DNA of 64,000 nucleotides from Naegleria lovaniensis (lineage: Eukaryota > Heterolobosea > Eutetramitea > Acrasida > Naegleriidae), in assembly GCF_003324165.1 (NCBI RefSeq), contig NW_025407843.1, positions 1-64,000 on the forward strand, in the 5' to 3' direction. The notes under the pieces were generated by a model that saw only the letters and a list, made by a program, of their open reading frames with translations, had not been told where the DNA came from and did not search any database. Position numbers and translations under genes: made by a program. This document shows, one piece after another, positions 21,601 to 28,525 of the stretch (position 1 is its first letter; the number at the start of each line of letters is the position of its first letter).

Positions 21601-22105
21601 CAACATTTCACTTCCTGTTTTCCATATTGAAACAAGTGAAGTTTTGCCAAACTTAACAGAACGACTTACATTAACCGACGACATCAGTTTTACCATTATT
21701 CAAACACACGACTCATTAATTCATGCTCAAAATCATATTGCGGCATTTTTGCTTAAAAAGCCCGTAGAATTTGAAATTAAGACTAATCATATTTCTTTGA
21801 GCAATGCAACCGTAGAGGTTCGCAATTTCAATGAGAACAATGAAAATGCATCTCGACATTCTGAACCAATTAACTCATTTAAAATATTTGTGGCACCAAA
21901 TCAGACGGATCCATTCAAATTTAAATTAATTGGACAATTTTCATCAACAACCAGCACCAAGCTTTATCAAAAACAAATTGCTGTGATTGTTGGAAATTAT
22001 CAGTTGTTGTCACCTCCTTTTTACGTATTTGCAAAGAAAACAAAAAACCTCGTTTCGTATTCCCAGCTGAGCCAGGTGGTGGCTTCGTCTCAAGACATGC
22101 AATAA
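18665..22105 (+). CDS. Transposase, P-element-like
   Basis: This is an uninterrupted product of about 1,146 aa from ATG 18665; the frame is open 100 bp further upstream without an ATG. Features recalling THAP9/P-element transposases: HRWSPSVLCFAQDLLVIMG with AYEALARG, LPCSSTL, an acidic QIDAVDVTPHLG, VSDAGSANYKYF, the HxxKNMRNAI block, and the late acidic motif TRSLEGFFGESRDYSKRT (the glutamate position in FG-x-R). No THAP zinc finger is evident at the N terminus. Two beta-rich segments are unusual: about 100 residues after the KNMRN block, and about 140 at the C terminus (ending YQLLSPPFYVFAKKTKN). They may be DNA-binding or structural add-ons. The reading frame looks intact, so the copy may be fairly young. 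Confidence 0.6.
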   Translation: MLKHERNAFVGLLRPEYHVAIKTMLFAVHQYINVEHLIEDIIDQCGFHRKDFNTIHRHLELYFSYLITHNKRVPFVLYCCKFQVDNSTKIAQYVTDCIDPDEDSAIYNIYSDPKFQNQRQNQELTSEWINKLHFQGYLKLKECHDELMRIRQKRKHSKTSTACEDPPQTSTTSQRYSSSTIMKLLEPEKNVGVIELHKILDHGFAEDYITLSYSTKEQTAPYYMLQQLINNKFIPTHSSIVNTKSDTISHNFVDHADFKSQNNDDDSYYSECDIFDEDIQELKKLFFQVLGSRKLVPRTFFFTYLRDAFSQLICKDSRGHRWSPSVLCFAQDLLVIMGYNAYEALARGLKRGQEFEPSSERCNLVLPCSSTLDHHFHTASYGEGNTKLDKDDFDKLVEKMKVIENQNFGLVQIDAVDVTPHLGINTKLGLVYGANEGPLKISDCTALAQSPNFPPKGFLAEKIVQTLYCSINGEVRIPGNFKVCTTETEQTIRDTISEFRDTYTRNIVCTVSDAGSANYKYFTSSPNELHHFCYSHHCKNMRNAINGRPKLYPVATKVGAPNLQIARHSSACISSNDNGNGCHLMKIVIQRTQATNIPLSFIVNDKDTISFEWKEKEPRNFNSGGISFYHSSNDNELSVTLLSETLHTNIGKVCVANFSNQDIAVTKISCSILQRFELNTLDEIYRQQPLEWCKIVKRSSFIKYDDQSEDVLRDVCNLQLLEKLRLLNERTNYRYLGFYKYLKAIHDLFHVYDDKNHDGTSSHNLHEVLQVLKENLDYLNEWDTVFQDVIISNKNNNFTLSGTLTKNIIIHNIKTIQKLIRIIPQDAVFDLSLLGTRSLEGFFGESRDYSKRTTVLDYHRSYSNMKIKLVKKECVYLSYNNDRKRKYCDAPSQINQQILMRMTEKQFVDFNNERKQARESVTSISYSFTDQDLICAKDLQLRCLQHRVNSIRQSYHQSRHDYRAGFATDFMETSISNYYNISLPVFHIETSEVLPNLTERLTLTDDISFTIIQTHDSLIHAQNHIAAFLLKKPVEFEIKTNHISLSNATVEVRNFNENNENASRHSEPINSFKIFVAPNQTDPFKFKLIGQFSSTTSTKLYQKQIAVIVGNYQLLSPPFYVFAKKTKNLVSYSQLSQVVASSQDMQ

Positions 22106-22257
22106 AATGTCAAGCATTTTTCATCACAAAAAAAGTTCGTCCAAAAATTGGAACACGTTTAAAATTGTTCACCTATTTATTTCTTCCGACCACAATTACA
22201 CCGTATTTTTCTAATCACAACAACATACCTCAAGTCGTTTTATTATTCATTATAGCT

Positions 22258-22305
22258 CCAGCAGAAGCCTTTGTCCTTCAACAAAGACAAAGCAGCTTTT
22301 GCTGG
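22258..22305. repeat. Strong hairpin in the element's 3' region
   Basis: CCAGCAGAAGCCTTTGTC (22258-22275) pairs with GACAAAGCAGCTTTTGCTGG (22286-22305) around a 10-nt loop, giving about 17 pairs with one small bulge and a mismatch. It lies between the transposase stop and the right terminal repeat. It could be a subterminal transposase site or an mRNA 3' structure. Neither is shown. Confidence 0.6.
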
Positions 22306-22373
22306 GCGAACAACAAAAAGCTAATGTAACAAAAACACTGAGACGTAGCCCGAATGAACCAAATAAAGGAATG

Positions 22374-23374
22374 TTACACCAGCGAAGTGGTAGTTGGGAA
22401 CGCCAGGGCTGCAGCAACGGCCATCTCTACAAATCCTTGTCTTGCAACAGCAATGTCAGCAGCCATGTCACTCAAACTGTTTCCAGCAGAAAGTGCAATG
22501 GAGAGAATCGAGTCGCTCATGTTCCACATAATTCCAAAAGAATTCAAAACGTCGACCAATTCATTGGCAATGGTGTAAATCCATACTACGGACATGATGA
22601 ATGACAGGCCTACTATTAAAATGTGATACTTGGGTTTTCTGCTTGTCTTAGATGTGAAAAAGATCAGTACAGAAAAGACAAGACCAATCAAAGCTAGTAG
22701 CGCCCACAATGGAAATTCAGAATTGGGAACGTTCACATTCAAATAACCTAGAGCAAATAACATGAATGGAGGCATAAAAATTGGGTTCAAAACTGCCCAA
22801 AGCTTGTTCCATTCGTTAGGATCTGCTTTGGGAATGGTTAAATTTCTAATCAAAATACTGGGAGATACGAGTAGAAAGAATAACTTTTCTCCTTTGGATT
22901 TTTCTCTCCATTCACATTGATCCAAAAATTCAGCCCATATGTGACAGGCCTTGCATTTAACCTTTTCGAATAAGGTTCTGCTTTCTCCAAGTTCGTGACA
23001 TGCTTCGCACAAATCTTCTCCTTTGTTTTTGAGATCAAAATGATTTTCAATAATGACTGAACCAACATCGACGGATTCTAGGGCTTGTTGGCTGCTTAAA
23101 TTGTCCAATGAAGGTGTCTCATAGAAATAAAATCCAAACTTTGGATTGTATTGTGCTCCATAATAATGCTGCTTCTTTTGTAGGGCTTCTTTCACCTTAT
23201 CTGGAATGTCTTCAATCTTGGAGAATCGAAGTGTTGGTTGCATGCCTTCCTTCCAGCCCGACGAAGATATATCTAGCTCGTCGAAAGAGCTGGCTTCGGA
23301 GAGGAGATCGTCATATTTCGTATAGTATCGGTCATTGATGAGAGATTGCTTCTCAGAATTTGAAGAGGACATAC
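22374..23374 (-). CDS. NCLX-type exchanger, C-terminal part, truncated
   Basis: This is the second half of the Na+/Ca2+ (cation/Ca2+) exchanger that starts at 27043. It holds the large hydrophilic loop, with a C-x(2)-C pair, then five or so membrane spans and the start of the alpha-2 repeat (LSAGNSLSDMAADIAVARQGF). The family normally continues with a GPxFNxxxGLG helix and several more spans. Here homology stops at MAVAAA, and the last ten residues (LAFPTTTSLV) are read from the transposon terminal repeat before TAA. The protein thus lacks its final helices and is probably inactive. The N-terminal part lies beyond the MULE-like element. An in-frame splice across that element (25890 to 23375) is possible. 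Confidence 0.7.
22392..22406 (-). repeat. Right terminal inverted repeat, P-like element
   Basis: AGTTGGGAACGCCAG is the exact complement of the left repeat. On the minus strand the exchanger frame runs into it and acquires a stop 17-33 bases inside. Confidence 0.65.
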
Positions 23375-23400
23375 CTTTTAGCACCTTACACCTTACACTT

Positions 23401-23515
23401 TAGTGCCGTTTGCAATGGCACGTAGTCCCAAAAAGGAGATACAAATAGCACTTAACACTGGAGTGCCAAATGCAAACAGCACCTGACACTTGAGTGCCAA
23501 ATATCATCAGCACTT
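23401..23515. repeat. Subterminal repeat array, left end of MULE-like element
   Basis: Copies of the words TTTAGTGCC, GGAGTGCCAAATGCAAA and TTGAGTGCCAAAT are separated by 20-40 bp. They are related to those at the other end. Confidence 0.6.
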
Positions 23516-23542
23516 GTCCGATTTATTTTTTTTAATTATTTA

Positions 23543-25633
23543 TTAAAAATTAGCAGATTTGCGACCGAACTTCGTGGCTTGCTCAATGTGAAATGCAAAG
23601 GAGCGACCTGGCTCAAAAGAAATTGCTTGAGAGCTTCGGGTCACAATTTGATCAGTTCTCGCTGTACAACCATCATCCACTTCGTCCAACACGTCATTTG
23701 AAGATGATGATGAGTACTCAGATTCTGAATCTGTAATAATTTTGCTCTTACGGGATGTTGTTCGAGTTGTTGCTCCTTTTTTCTTCTTTGCCTTTGGTTC
23801 TTCGACTTTTTCTTCTTCTTCCGACGTCACTTCAACAATTTCACCATCTCCCACTTCTTGAAAATCTTCGTCTTCAATTACATCATCAGCTTCCTGACCG
23901 GCGAACTCTTCCAATGCTGTGCGTTGGTCTGTTTTCAATCCTTCTAAAAAGTTTTCAAGAGCGTCAATAGGAGCGGTGTTTGTTGGAATCAAGCCTCTTG
24001 ACACTGTGTCAGCAGGCCTGGAATCGAAAGGGTCGGCTCTTTTTCTCTTCTCGTTTCTCTTCTTCCTTCCTTGCTTGGTGTTGTCAGCATATGAAAGTGG
24101 CACATTTTCATTCAGGCCCAATAATTTAATGACGCCTGTAACATCCTCTCGGAGCATCATTTCAATTTCTACGATTGCATTACCATCATAAGTGGGTACT
24201 CCTGTAGCATTTAACACTTCTTGGACGTTGGTGTTTCTTGGTAGATTATTCTCCACAGCACTTGTTGCAAGTAACAATTTAACAATATGCGACTGCCGCC
24301 ACCAATCACACCACGACTTCACACCTGGACAATAAAGTTCAATTGCATCAAGAATGGTTGTTATTGCTTTCTCAGACCTAAACTTCTCAATATCACTGGC
24401 CAAACCTTCCACTCTCGTCCGTACAGCTTCTTCAACTGGGATAACCTTTACCATCCGTTTCACACTTCTCTTGAAGTGAATAAAACAACCAGATGCCAAT
24501 TGTTCAACAACTTCTTTACCAGCACTTCCAAATTTCTCCATAAAAGCCTCCCGTAATCCCTTAAGCTGAGACTGAGAAAAATCGACAAGGATGGACTTGA
24601 TTCTTCGATCATTGCCTACAAACAATTCTTTCAAATCCAAACCACCGGACTCCAACGCATCCAAGAACATTCGGAAACAGGTTTTATAATCCTCTCTCTC
24701 AATTAAAAAGCGGCATAATTGGAAGCACATTCCTCCTTTCGCATGTTCAAAAAATGTACTTATGCCAAGGTGATTAAGAAACGGCCCTGATTTCGCTTGA
24801 TGTTTCATATCAATGACTAGCATGTCTACATGTTCCATCAAATGTCGACTGATAGGAAACATTAGGAAACCTATTTTAGGACAAAATTGAACTTGTTGGA
24901 CCCAACTACCAAATCCATCTGACAACGACATACCAAAAAGACACTCATCTGCCAAGTTTTTCGTTAATGAGGGAAGTAAATTCTCCTCAACCGAAGCAAG
25001 AATTGATGCAAAGTTGGAAGTGGAACCAAATTTTGTAGACATGGCTTTTCTTCTTATCCTCTGAATTCTTGTCCCGTTAATCAGAGCTCTGTTTTGGGCA
25101 CCAGGAATAAATGGAACTCCAACTCCTCTTGTCACTTGTTTTGCGGTCAATGTAGGATTTTGATGGAATGCATGTTCTAACAATTCTTTCTCCTCAGTGC
25201 TTACTTTTGAAGGTGGAGGGTTGTGATGAAGATGTTCACCAATGCAAAACAGAAACTGCTTGCCAGAAATTTCGTTCTTGAAATATTTGAACTGAACAAC
25301 ACATTCAAACAATACCATTTCCTTTTGATGTACCGAACAAATGGCGCGATGAGCACTCTTTGCAGCAGTTTGATTACAACCATGTTCAGGACATTGATAA
25401 CAGCCTCGACATAATCCATGAGCAAGGTTATGCTTTTGTTGATTGATGATTTTGGATGTGTAGCTTCCAAACTTGATGCTGTATTGAATTCCCGTTTTCA
25501 AAGAATTATCAGAAATAGAAGACCCCTCATATGAGTAGAGAATATTGGGCAACGGATATTGAATAACTTTAGAAAGATGTTCATGGTGAATCGATTTGTC
25601 TGAAAGAAGTTGCCAAGGGTTGAATCTGACCAT
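23543..25633 (-). CDS. MULE-like transposase
   Basis: The ORF is 696 aa and intact. Residues of about 85-165 form a zinc-finger region (CRGCYQCPEHGC, then CSVHQKEM, LFCIGEHLHHNPP) of the WRKY/GCM1-like type often fused to Mutator-family transposases. The catalytic part follows: VDMLVIDMKHQAKSG (first Asp), IKSILVDFSQSQLKGLREAF (second Asp), then GCFIHFKRSVKR as the C-x(2)-H block. The C terminus is highly charged (EEEEKVEEPKAKKKKG). A Myb-like TAACGGTTA lies 60 bp upstream of the start. Pogo or hAT membership is less likely given the C-x(2)-H block and the zinc finger. Confidence 0.75.
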   Translation of the reverse strand: MVRFNPWQLLSDKSIHHEHLSKVIQYPLPNILYSYEGSSISDNSLKTGIQYSIKFGSYTSKIINQQKHNLAHGLCRGCYQCPEHGCNQTAAKSAHRAICSVHQKEMVLFECVVQFKYFKNEISGKQFLFCIGEHLHHNPPPSKVSTEEKELLEHAFHQNPTLTAKQVTRGVGVPFIPGAQNRALINGTRIQRIRRKAMSTKFGSTSNFASILASVEENLLPSLTKNLADECLFGMSLSDGFGSWVQQVQFCPKIGFLMFPISRHLMEHVDMLVIDMKHQAKSGPFLNHLGISTFFEHAKGGMCFQLCRFLIEREDYKTCFRMFLDALESGGLDLKELFVGNDRRIKSILVDFSQSQLKGLREAFMEKFGSAGKEVVEQLASGCFIHFKRSVKRMVKVIPVEEAVRTRVEGLASDIEKFRSEKAITTILDAIELYCPGVKSWCDWWRQSHIVKLLLATSAVENNLPRNTNVQEVLNATGVPTYDGNAIVEIEMMLREDVTGVIKLLGLNENVPLSYADNTKQGRKKRNEKRKRADPFDSRPADTVSRGLIPTNTAPIDALENFLEGLKTDQRTALEEFAGQEADDVIEDEDFQEVGDGEIVEVTSEEEEKVEEPKAKKKKGATTRTTSRKSKIITDSESEYSSSSSNDVLDEVDDGCTARTDQIVTRSSQAISFEPGRSFAFHIEQATKFGRKSANF

Positions 25634-25692
25634 TTTTTAATCAATTGTTTGATACTAAGGAACGAAGTGTTGGTTTTATTGAGAACAAAGTT

Positions 25693-25701
25693 TAACGGTT
25701 A
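25693..25701 (-). promoter_or_regulatory. Myb-like site upstream of the transposase ORF
   Basis: Read toward the ORF it is TAACCGTTA, 60 bp before the transposase ATG and inside the element. It matches the word upstream of the FHA, NNF1-like and F-box genes. This suggests the element may use a host cell-cycle factor. This is inference from sequence only. Confidence 0.35.
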
Positions 25702-25742
25702 GTTTCACATACTAGAACCTCCATTTCAATCAACATCCATTT

Positions 25743-25856
25743 CGCACCTTACACTCAAGTGTCAAATACAAATAGCACCTTACACTCAAGTGTCAAATAC
25801 AAATCACACTTCGTTCATTTGGCACTCAAGTGTCAAATGCAAACGACACTGACACT
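25743..25856. repeat. Subterminal repeat array, right end of MULE-like element
   Basis: Two near-perfect copies of the unit GCACCTTACACTCAAGTG followed by TCAAATACAAAT, then a third variant (GGCACTCAAGTGTCAAATGC). The unit repeats the terminal word GCACCTTACACT, so the end of the element is iterated inward. Confidence 0.7.
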
Positions 25857-25876
25857 AAGTGTAAGGTGTAAGGTGC

Positions 25877-27043
25877 CAAAATATAACAACTCGAATTTGA
25901 AGTGGAGTCACAAACCACACATGAATCCTCACCATTAATAATACATCTTCGTTTTTCTTGAGTTTTTTTTTGAATCTTGTGTTTCATGTTTAAGGCAAGC
26001 TTACTTCCAATCACAAACACCACATAGGCAACATAAATCGCCAAGAACGAAATACTTTGCCATAAATTAATCGATCCATCAACCATAACAATGACAAACA
26101 CAAATGTAACACTGATCAAATACGTGATGACATCTCTTAGAAAAGGGAATGCTGAAACTTTTGCTTCCTTCACAACAAGAGTGACACACGCAAGCAGCAC
26201 ACTACAAATAAAGAGACCAGAACCAATTGGCTCTCCTAACCCAAATCCTGTACTGCCAGAGAAAATTCCTGCTATTGTACTGAAAATATCCGGAGCACCA
26301 TTGCCAAACGAGAGAAATGTCACACCTGCAATATCAGGACTCAATCTCAATATTCTAGAAATTTCAGCAAGGCTAGGGCAAAAATAATCTTCAGCAGTGG
26401 CTGTGTAATATTGGTGTTCGTCAAAGAGACAAGCATTACAATTCAACTACGTACTTGAAAGCATGTAAAATAAAAAAACCATCCAGAGTGTGGCCAAAAC
26501 ATAGAACAAAGGTTCTAGATTCTGGAAGGTACAATAACGAATCAATAAATAATTTAACATGCCTCCAAGTGGTGACATGCAATTTTCCTTTGCGAATTGA
26601 CATTGATCCAACTCATAGGTTGAAATTTTTGTGCAAATCTTTGTGTTTTCTTGAGTGGAATCTTCTTGAGAAGAGGAAGCAAAATTTTGGGACCTGTTCA
26701 ATAACATGAGAGGTTGTTCAAGATTATTTAAGGAAATGGGAGCAGAATTGAAAAGAGTGACATGGAAAACACTTTCATTCGACGACCATGAAGCCTTTCG
26801 AAATATTTCAAAATAGGACAAACCCATGCAACCCATACACAGCATGACTATCACCATGCCCTTTATCAACATCCAGTATCCATTAATTCTGTACGTCTTA
26901 GTTGGCTGATGAGGTGATTCCATGTGCTGGTTATAACCACGTTGATGCGAAGAAGAGTAGTACGGCGAAAAGCTTCCGTCGTTACTTGAATCCATATTTA
27001 TACCATTATTAGGACGATACACCCATCTTGATAACAATCTCAT
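25877..27043 (-). CDS. NCLX-type Na+/Ca2+ exchanger, N-terminal part
   Basis: Exon 27043..26455 and exon 26400 onward are joined by a 54-nt GTACGT...CACAG intron that gives FYMLSTTAEDYFCPSL. The N terminus has a membrane anchor (MLIKGMVIVMLCMGCMGL) and a Cys-bearing lumenal segment. The alpha-1 repeat is canonical for the SLC8B1/NCLX and plant CCX family: AEDYFCPSLAEISRILRLSPDIAGVTFLSFGNGAPDIFSTIAG. Several spans follow, up to the loop (KRRCIINGEDSCVVC). In animals NCLX exports Ca2+ from mitochondria. No clear mitochondrial presequence is visible here, so the membrane is uncertain. The coding sequence is interrupted at 25876 by the MULE-like element. Confidence 0.75.
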
Positions 27044-27555
27044 TCTTTCCGATGAGTATATATGATTATTGAATATAGAGCAAGAAGCCTTGATGGTTGT
27101 ATGGGGCCAACCCGAAGCAGTCTCTCAGGGAATTTGTTTGATTTTTTTCTTGAATCTTGTTACTGCAGCGAAATTTGTACTTTTATGGGTTTATGAGTAG
27201 GCAGAGAATAATGAGGAATTGGTGAGGACAATGATTATAACAAGAATGGAGAATTGAAGGGAGTGTCCTGTGCTTAGTCAACTTGATCATCAGAGAAAAT
27301 GGAGTGCGTGTTCAGGAAATTTCAACCTCTTTAAAAGGAGATTTTTTGAGTCAAGTCCCTTTGAGAATCTTGACTGTGAAACTATGGGACTTGAGAAAAC
27401 AAACTCGGAACGAAAGGAAGTCCTTTGCAATATTTACAACTTTTTCAAACAACCTCTCCTTTTCAAATTCAATAATTGCATCAAAGAAACAATGTTCAAT
27501 TTGCAAAACTTAGTTGGGAATCTTGTCTGGTTGTTTTCAAGAAAGAAGAAAAAAT
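27044..27555. other. Intergenic between divergent exchanger and AlkB-like gene
   Basis: Two overlapping open frames of 76-102 codons occur on the plus strand, but neither has recognisable motifs, and both overlap the next gene in the wrong frame. I treat them as chance. The region should hold promoters for both directions. Confidence 0.4.
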
Positions 27556-28319
27556 ATGCAAATCACAATTCTTCATGATGGATTGATTCATCTCTCTCAA
27601 GCCATTGACATTACAACTCAAAAACAATTGATTGAACACATTATTCAACAAGAAGGTCCAACACTAGAAAGCTAACACACGAATGGTCTCCAGAACAACA
27701 ACGACGAATCAATATTCTCATTTTCGACTCCCATTCCATACACAAGTGTGAAATTTTACATTCACTCGCTCAACAATGGCTTCAACTCGCTCACGAACAT
27801 TGAGAGTGAAAATTTTGATCTCATTCGTTTAAATTGGTATCCTCCAAATGGTTCCATAGGTTTTCATGCAGATACCATTCCGAATATGAGCACTCAACAA
27901 CATTTAGAATTCACTCGACCTGTGGTATCCATTTCATTGGGAAATGATGCTCTCTTTCAAAATAGAAATTCTCTCGATACTCATGACAATGACATCCAAC
28001 AAGTGCTGTTGCACAGTGGAGATGTCGTCATCTTTGGAGGACGTTCACGCATGGTCTTTCATTCAGTTCCTAAAATTTACCCAAATACCATTTCGAATGA
28101 GGAAATTCGACACAGTATGGGAGAACAATTTGGAATGGGACGATTTAATATTACCATGAGAAATGAATATAAATTTAAGGAGAAGTGCAATTACCTTTGG
28201 AAGGACGAGTAGAAAATGGACAGTTTTTGAGTGCTCGAGCCATTAAGGCTGGAGTGAATTTGAGTTGGAAATGTCCAAGAGAACCATGGATCATGATGTG
28301 TAAGAATGAAATATTTTGA
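27556..28319 (+). pseudogene. AlkB-like 2OG-Fe(II) oxygenase with broken frames
   Basis: Pieces of one AlkB protein occur in order on the same strand but in different frames. The N-terminal lid (MQITILHDGLIHL...TQKQLIEHII) runs from 27556. The middle (RKLTHEWSPEQQ...CEILHSLAQQWLQLAHE) lies at about 27666-27796. The catalytic core runs from about 27795: LIRLNWYPPNGSIGFHADT (HxD), PVVSISLGNDALFQ, LLHSGDVVIFGGRSRMVFHSVPKI (second His) and GRFNITMRN (R-x(5)-R type 2OG contact). A further coding-like tail (LEGRVENGQFLSARAIKAG) continues in a third frame. No intron of normal size explains the shifts. It is either a recent pseudogene or there are indel errors. Active AlkB enzymes demethylate nucleic acids. 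Confidence 0.6.
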
Positions 28320-28525
28320 AACTTTTTGAAAATACTTGAATGAGGGAATGCCGGCATGATCATTATTATAGGTCAAGTATGTTTCTTCTTTATTATCAAC
28401 ATTATTTCAAACAGGTCAGCAATGTTGTTGGTTCATCAGAAATTCTCGTAATTCTTTCACAACCTTTCAGAGAATAAAAAAAATTACAATACTGACATTG
28501 GCGTAGCACTCAAACACACACGAGG

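Larger units (their letters stand above)
18523..22406 (+). mobile_element. P-element-like DNA transposon, 3.9 kb
   Basis: The borders are a perfect 15-bp inverted repeat, CTGGCGTTCCCAACT at 18523-18537 and its complement at 22392-22406. Weaker similarity runs inward for about 30 more bases (a shared GTGT-ACA word). One long ORF inside encodes a transposase, intact over its length. No 8-bp target duplication is visible: the left flank is ...GATTATTAG and the right flank GGCTGCAGC... Each end also interrupts a different open frame: an unknown plus-strand ORF on the left and the exchanger on the right. Family assignment rests on the transposase pattern and is moderate; another DDE superfamily is possible. 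Confidence 0.6.
23381..25876 (-). mobile_element. MULE-like DNA transposon, 2.5 kb
   Basis: Perfect 20-bp terminal inverted repeats bound it: GCACCTTACACCTTACACTT at 23381-23400 and the complement at 25857-25876. Inside each end lie several copies of a word built on CACTTGAGTG / GTGTCAAATNCAAA (23401-23515 and 25743-25856), typical of subterminal transposase-binding arrays. One intact ORF encodes the transposase. It sits inside the exchanger gene in the same orientation. No clear 8-11 bp target duplication is seen (left flank ...ACCTTTTA, right flank CAAAATATA...). The tidy repeats and open ORF argue for a recent insertion. Confidence 0.8.

Noticed and set aside
18523-25876. Viral or LTR origin for the element island
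   Set aside because: No reverse transcriptase, integrase, capsid, envelope or LTR was seen. Both elements have short inverted repeats and DDE-type transposases.
27270-27578. Plus-strand frame of 102 codons ahead of the AlkB-like gene
   Set aside because: It overlaps the AlkB start in another frame, an overlapping frame is equally open, and it has no recognisable motif.
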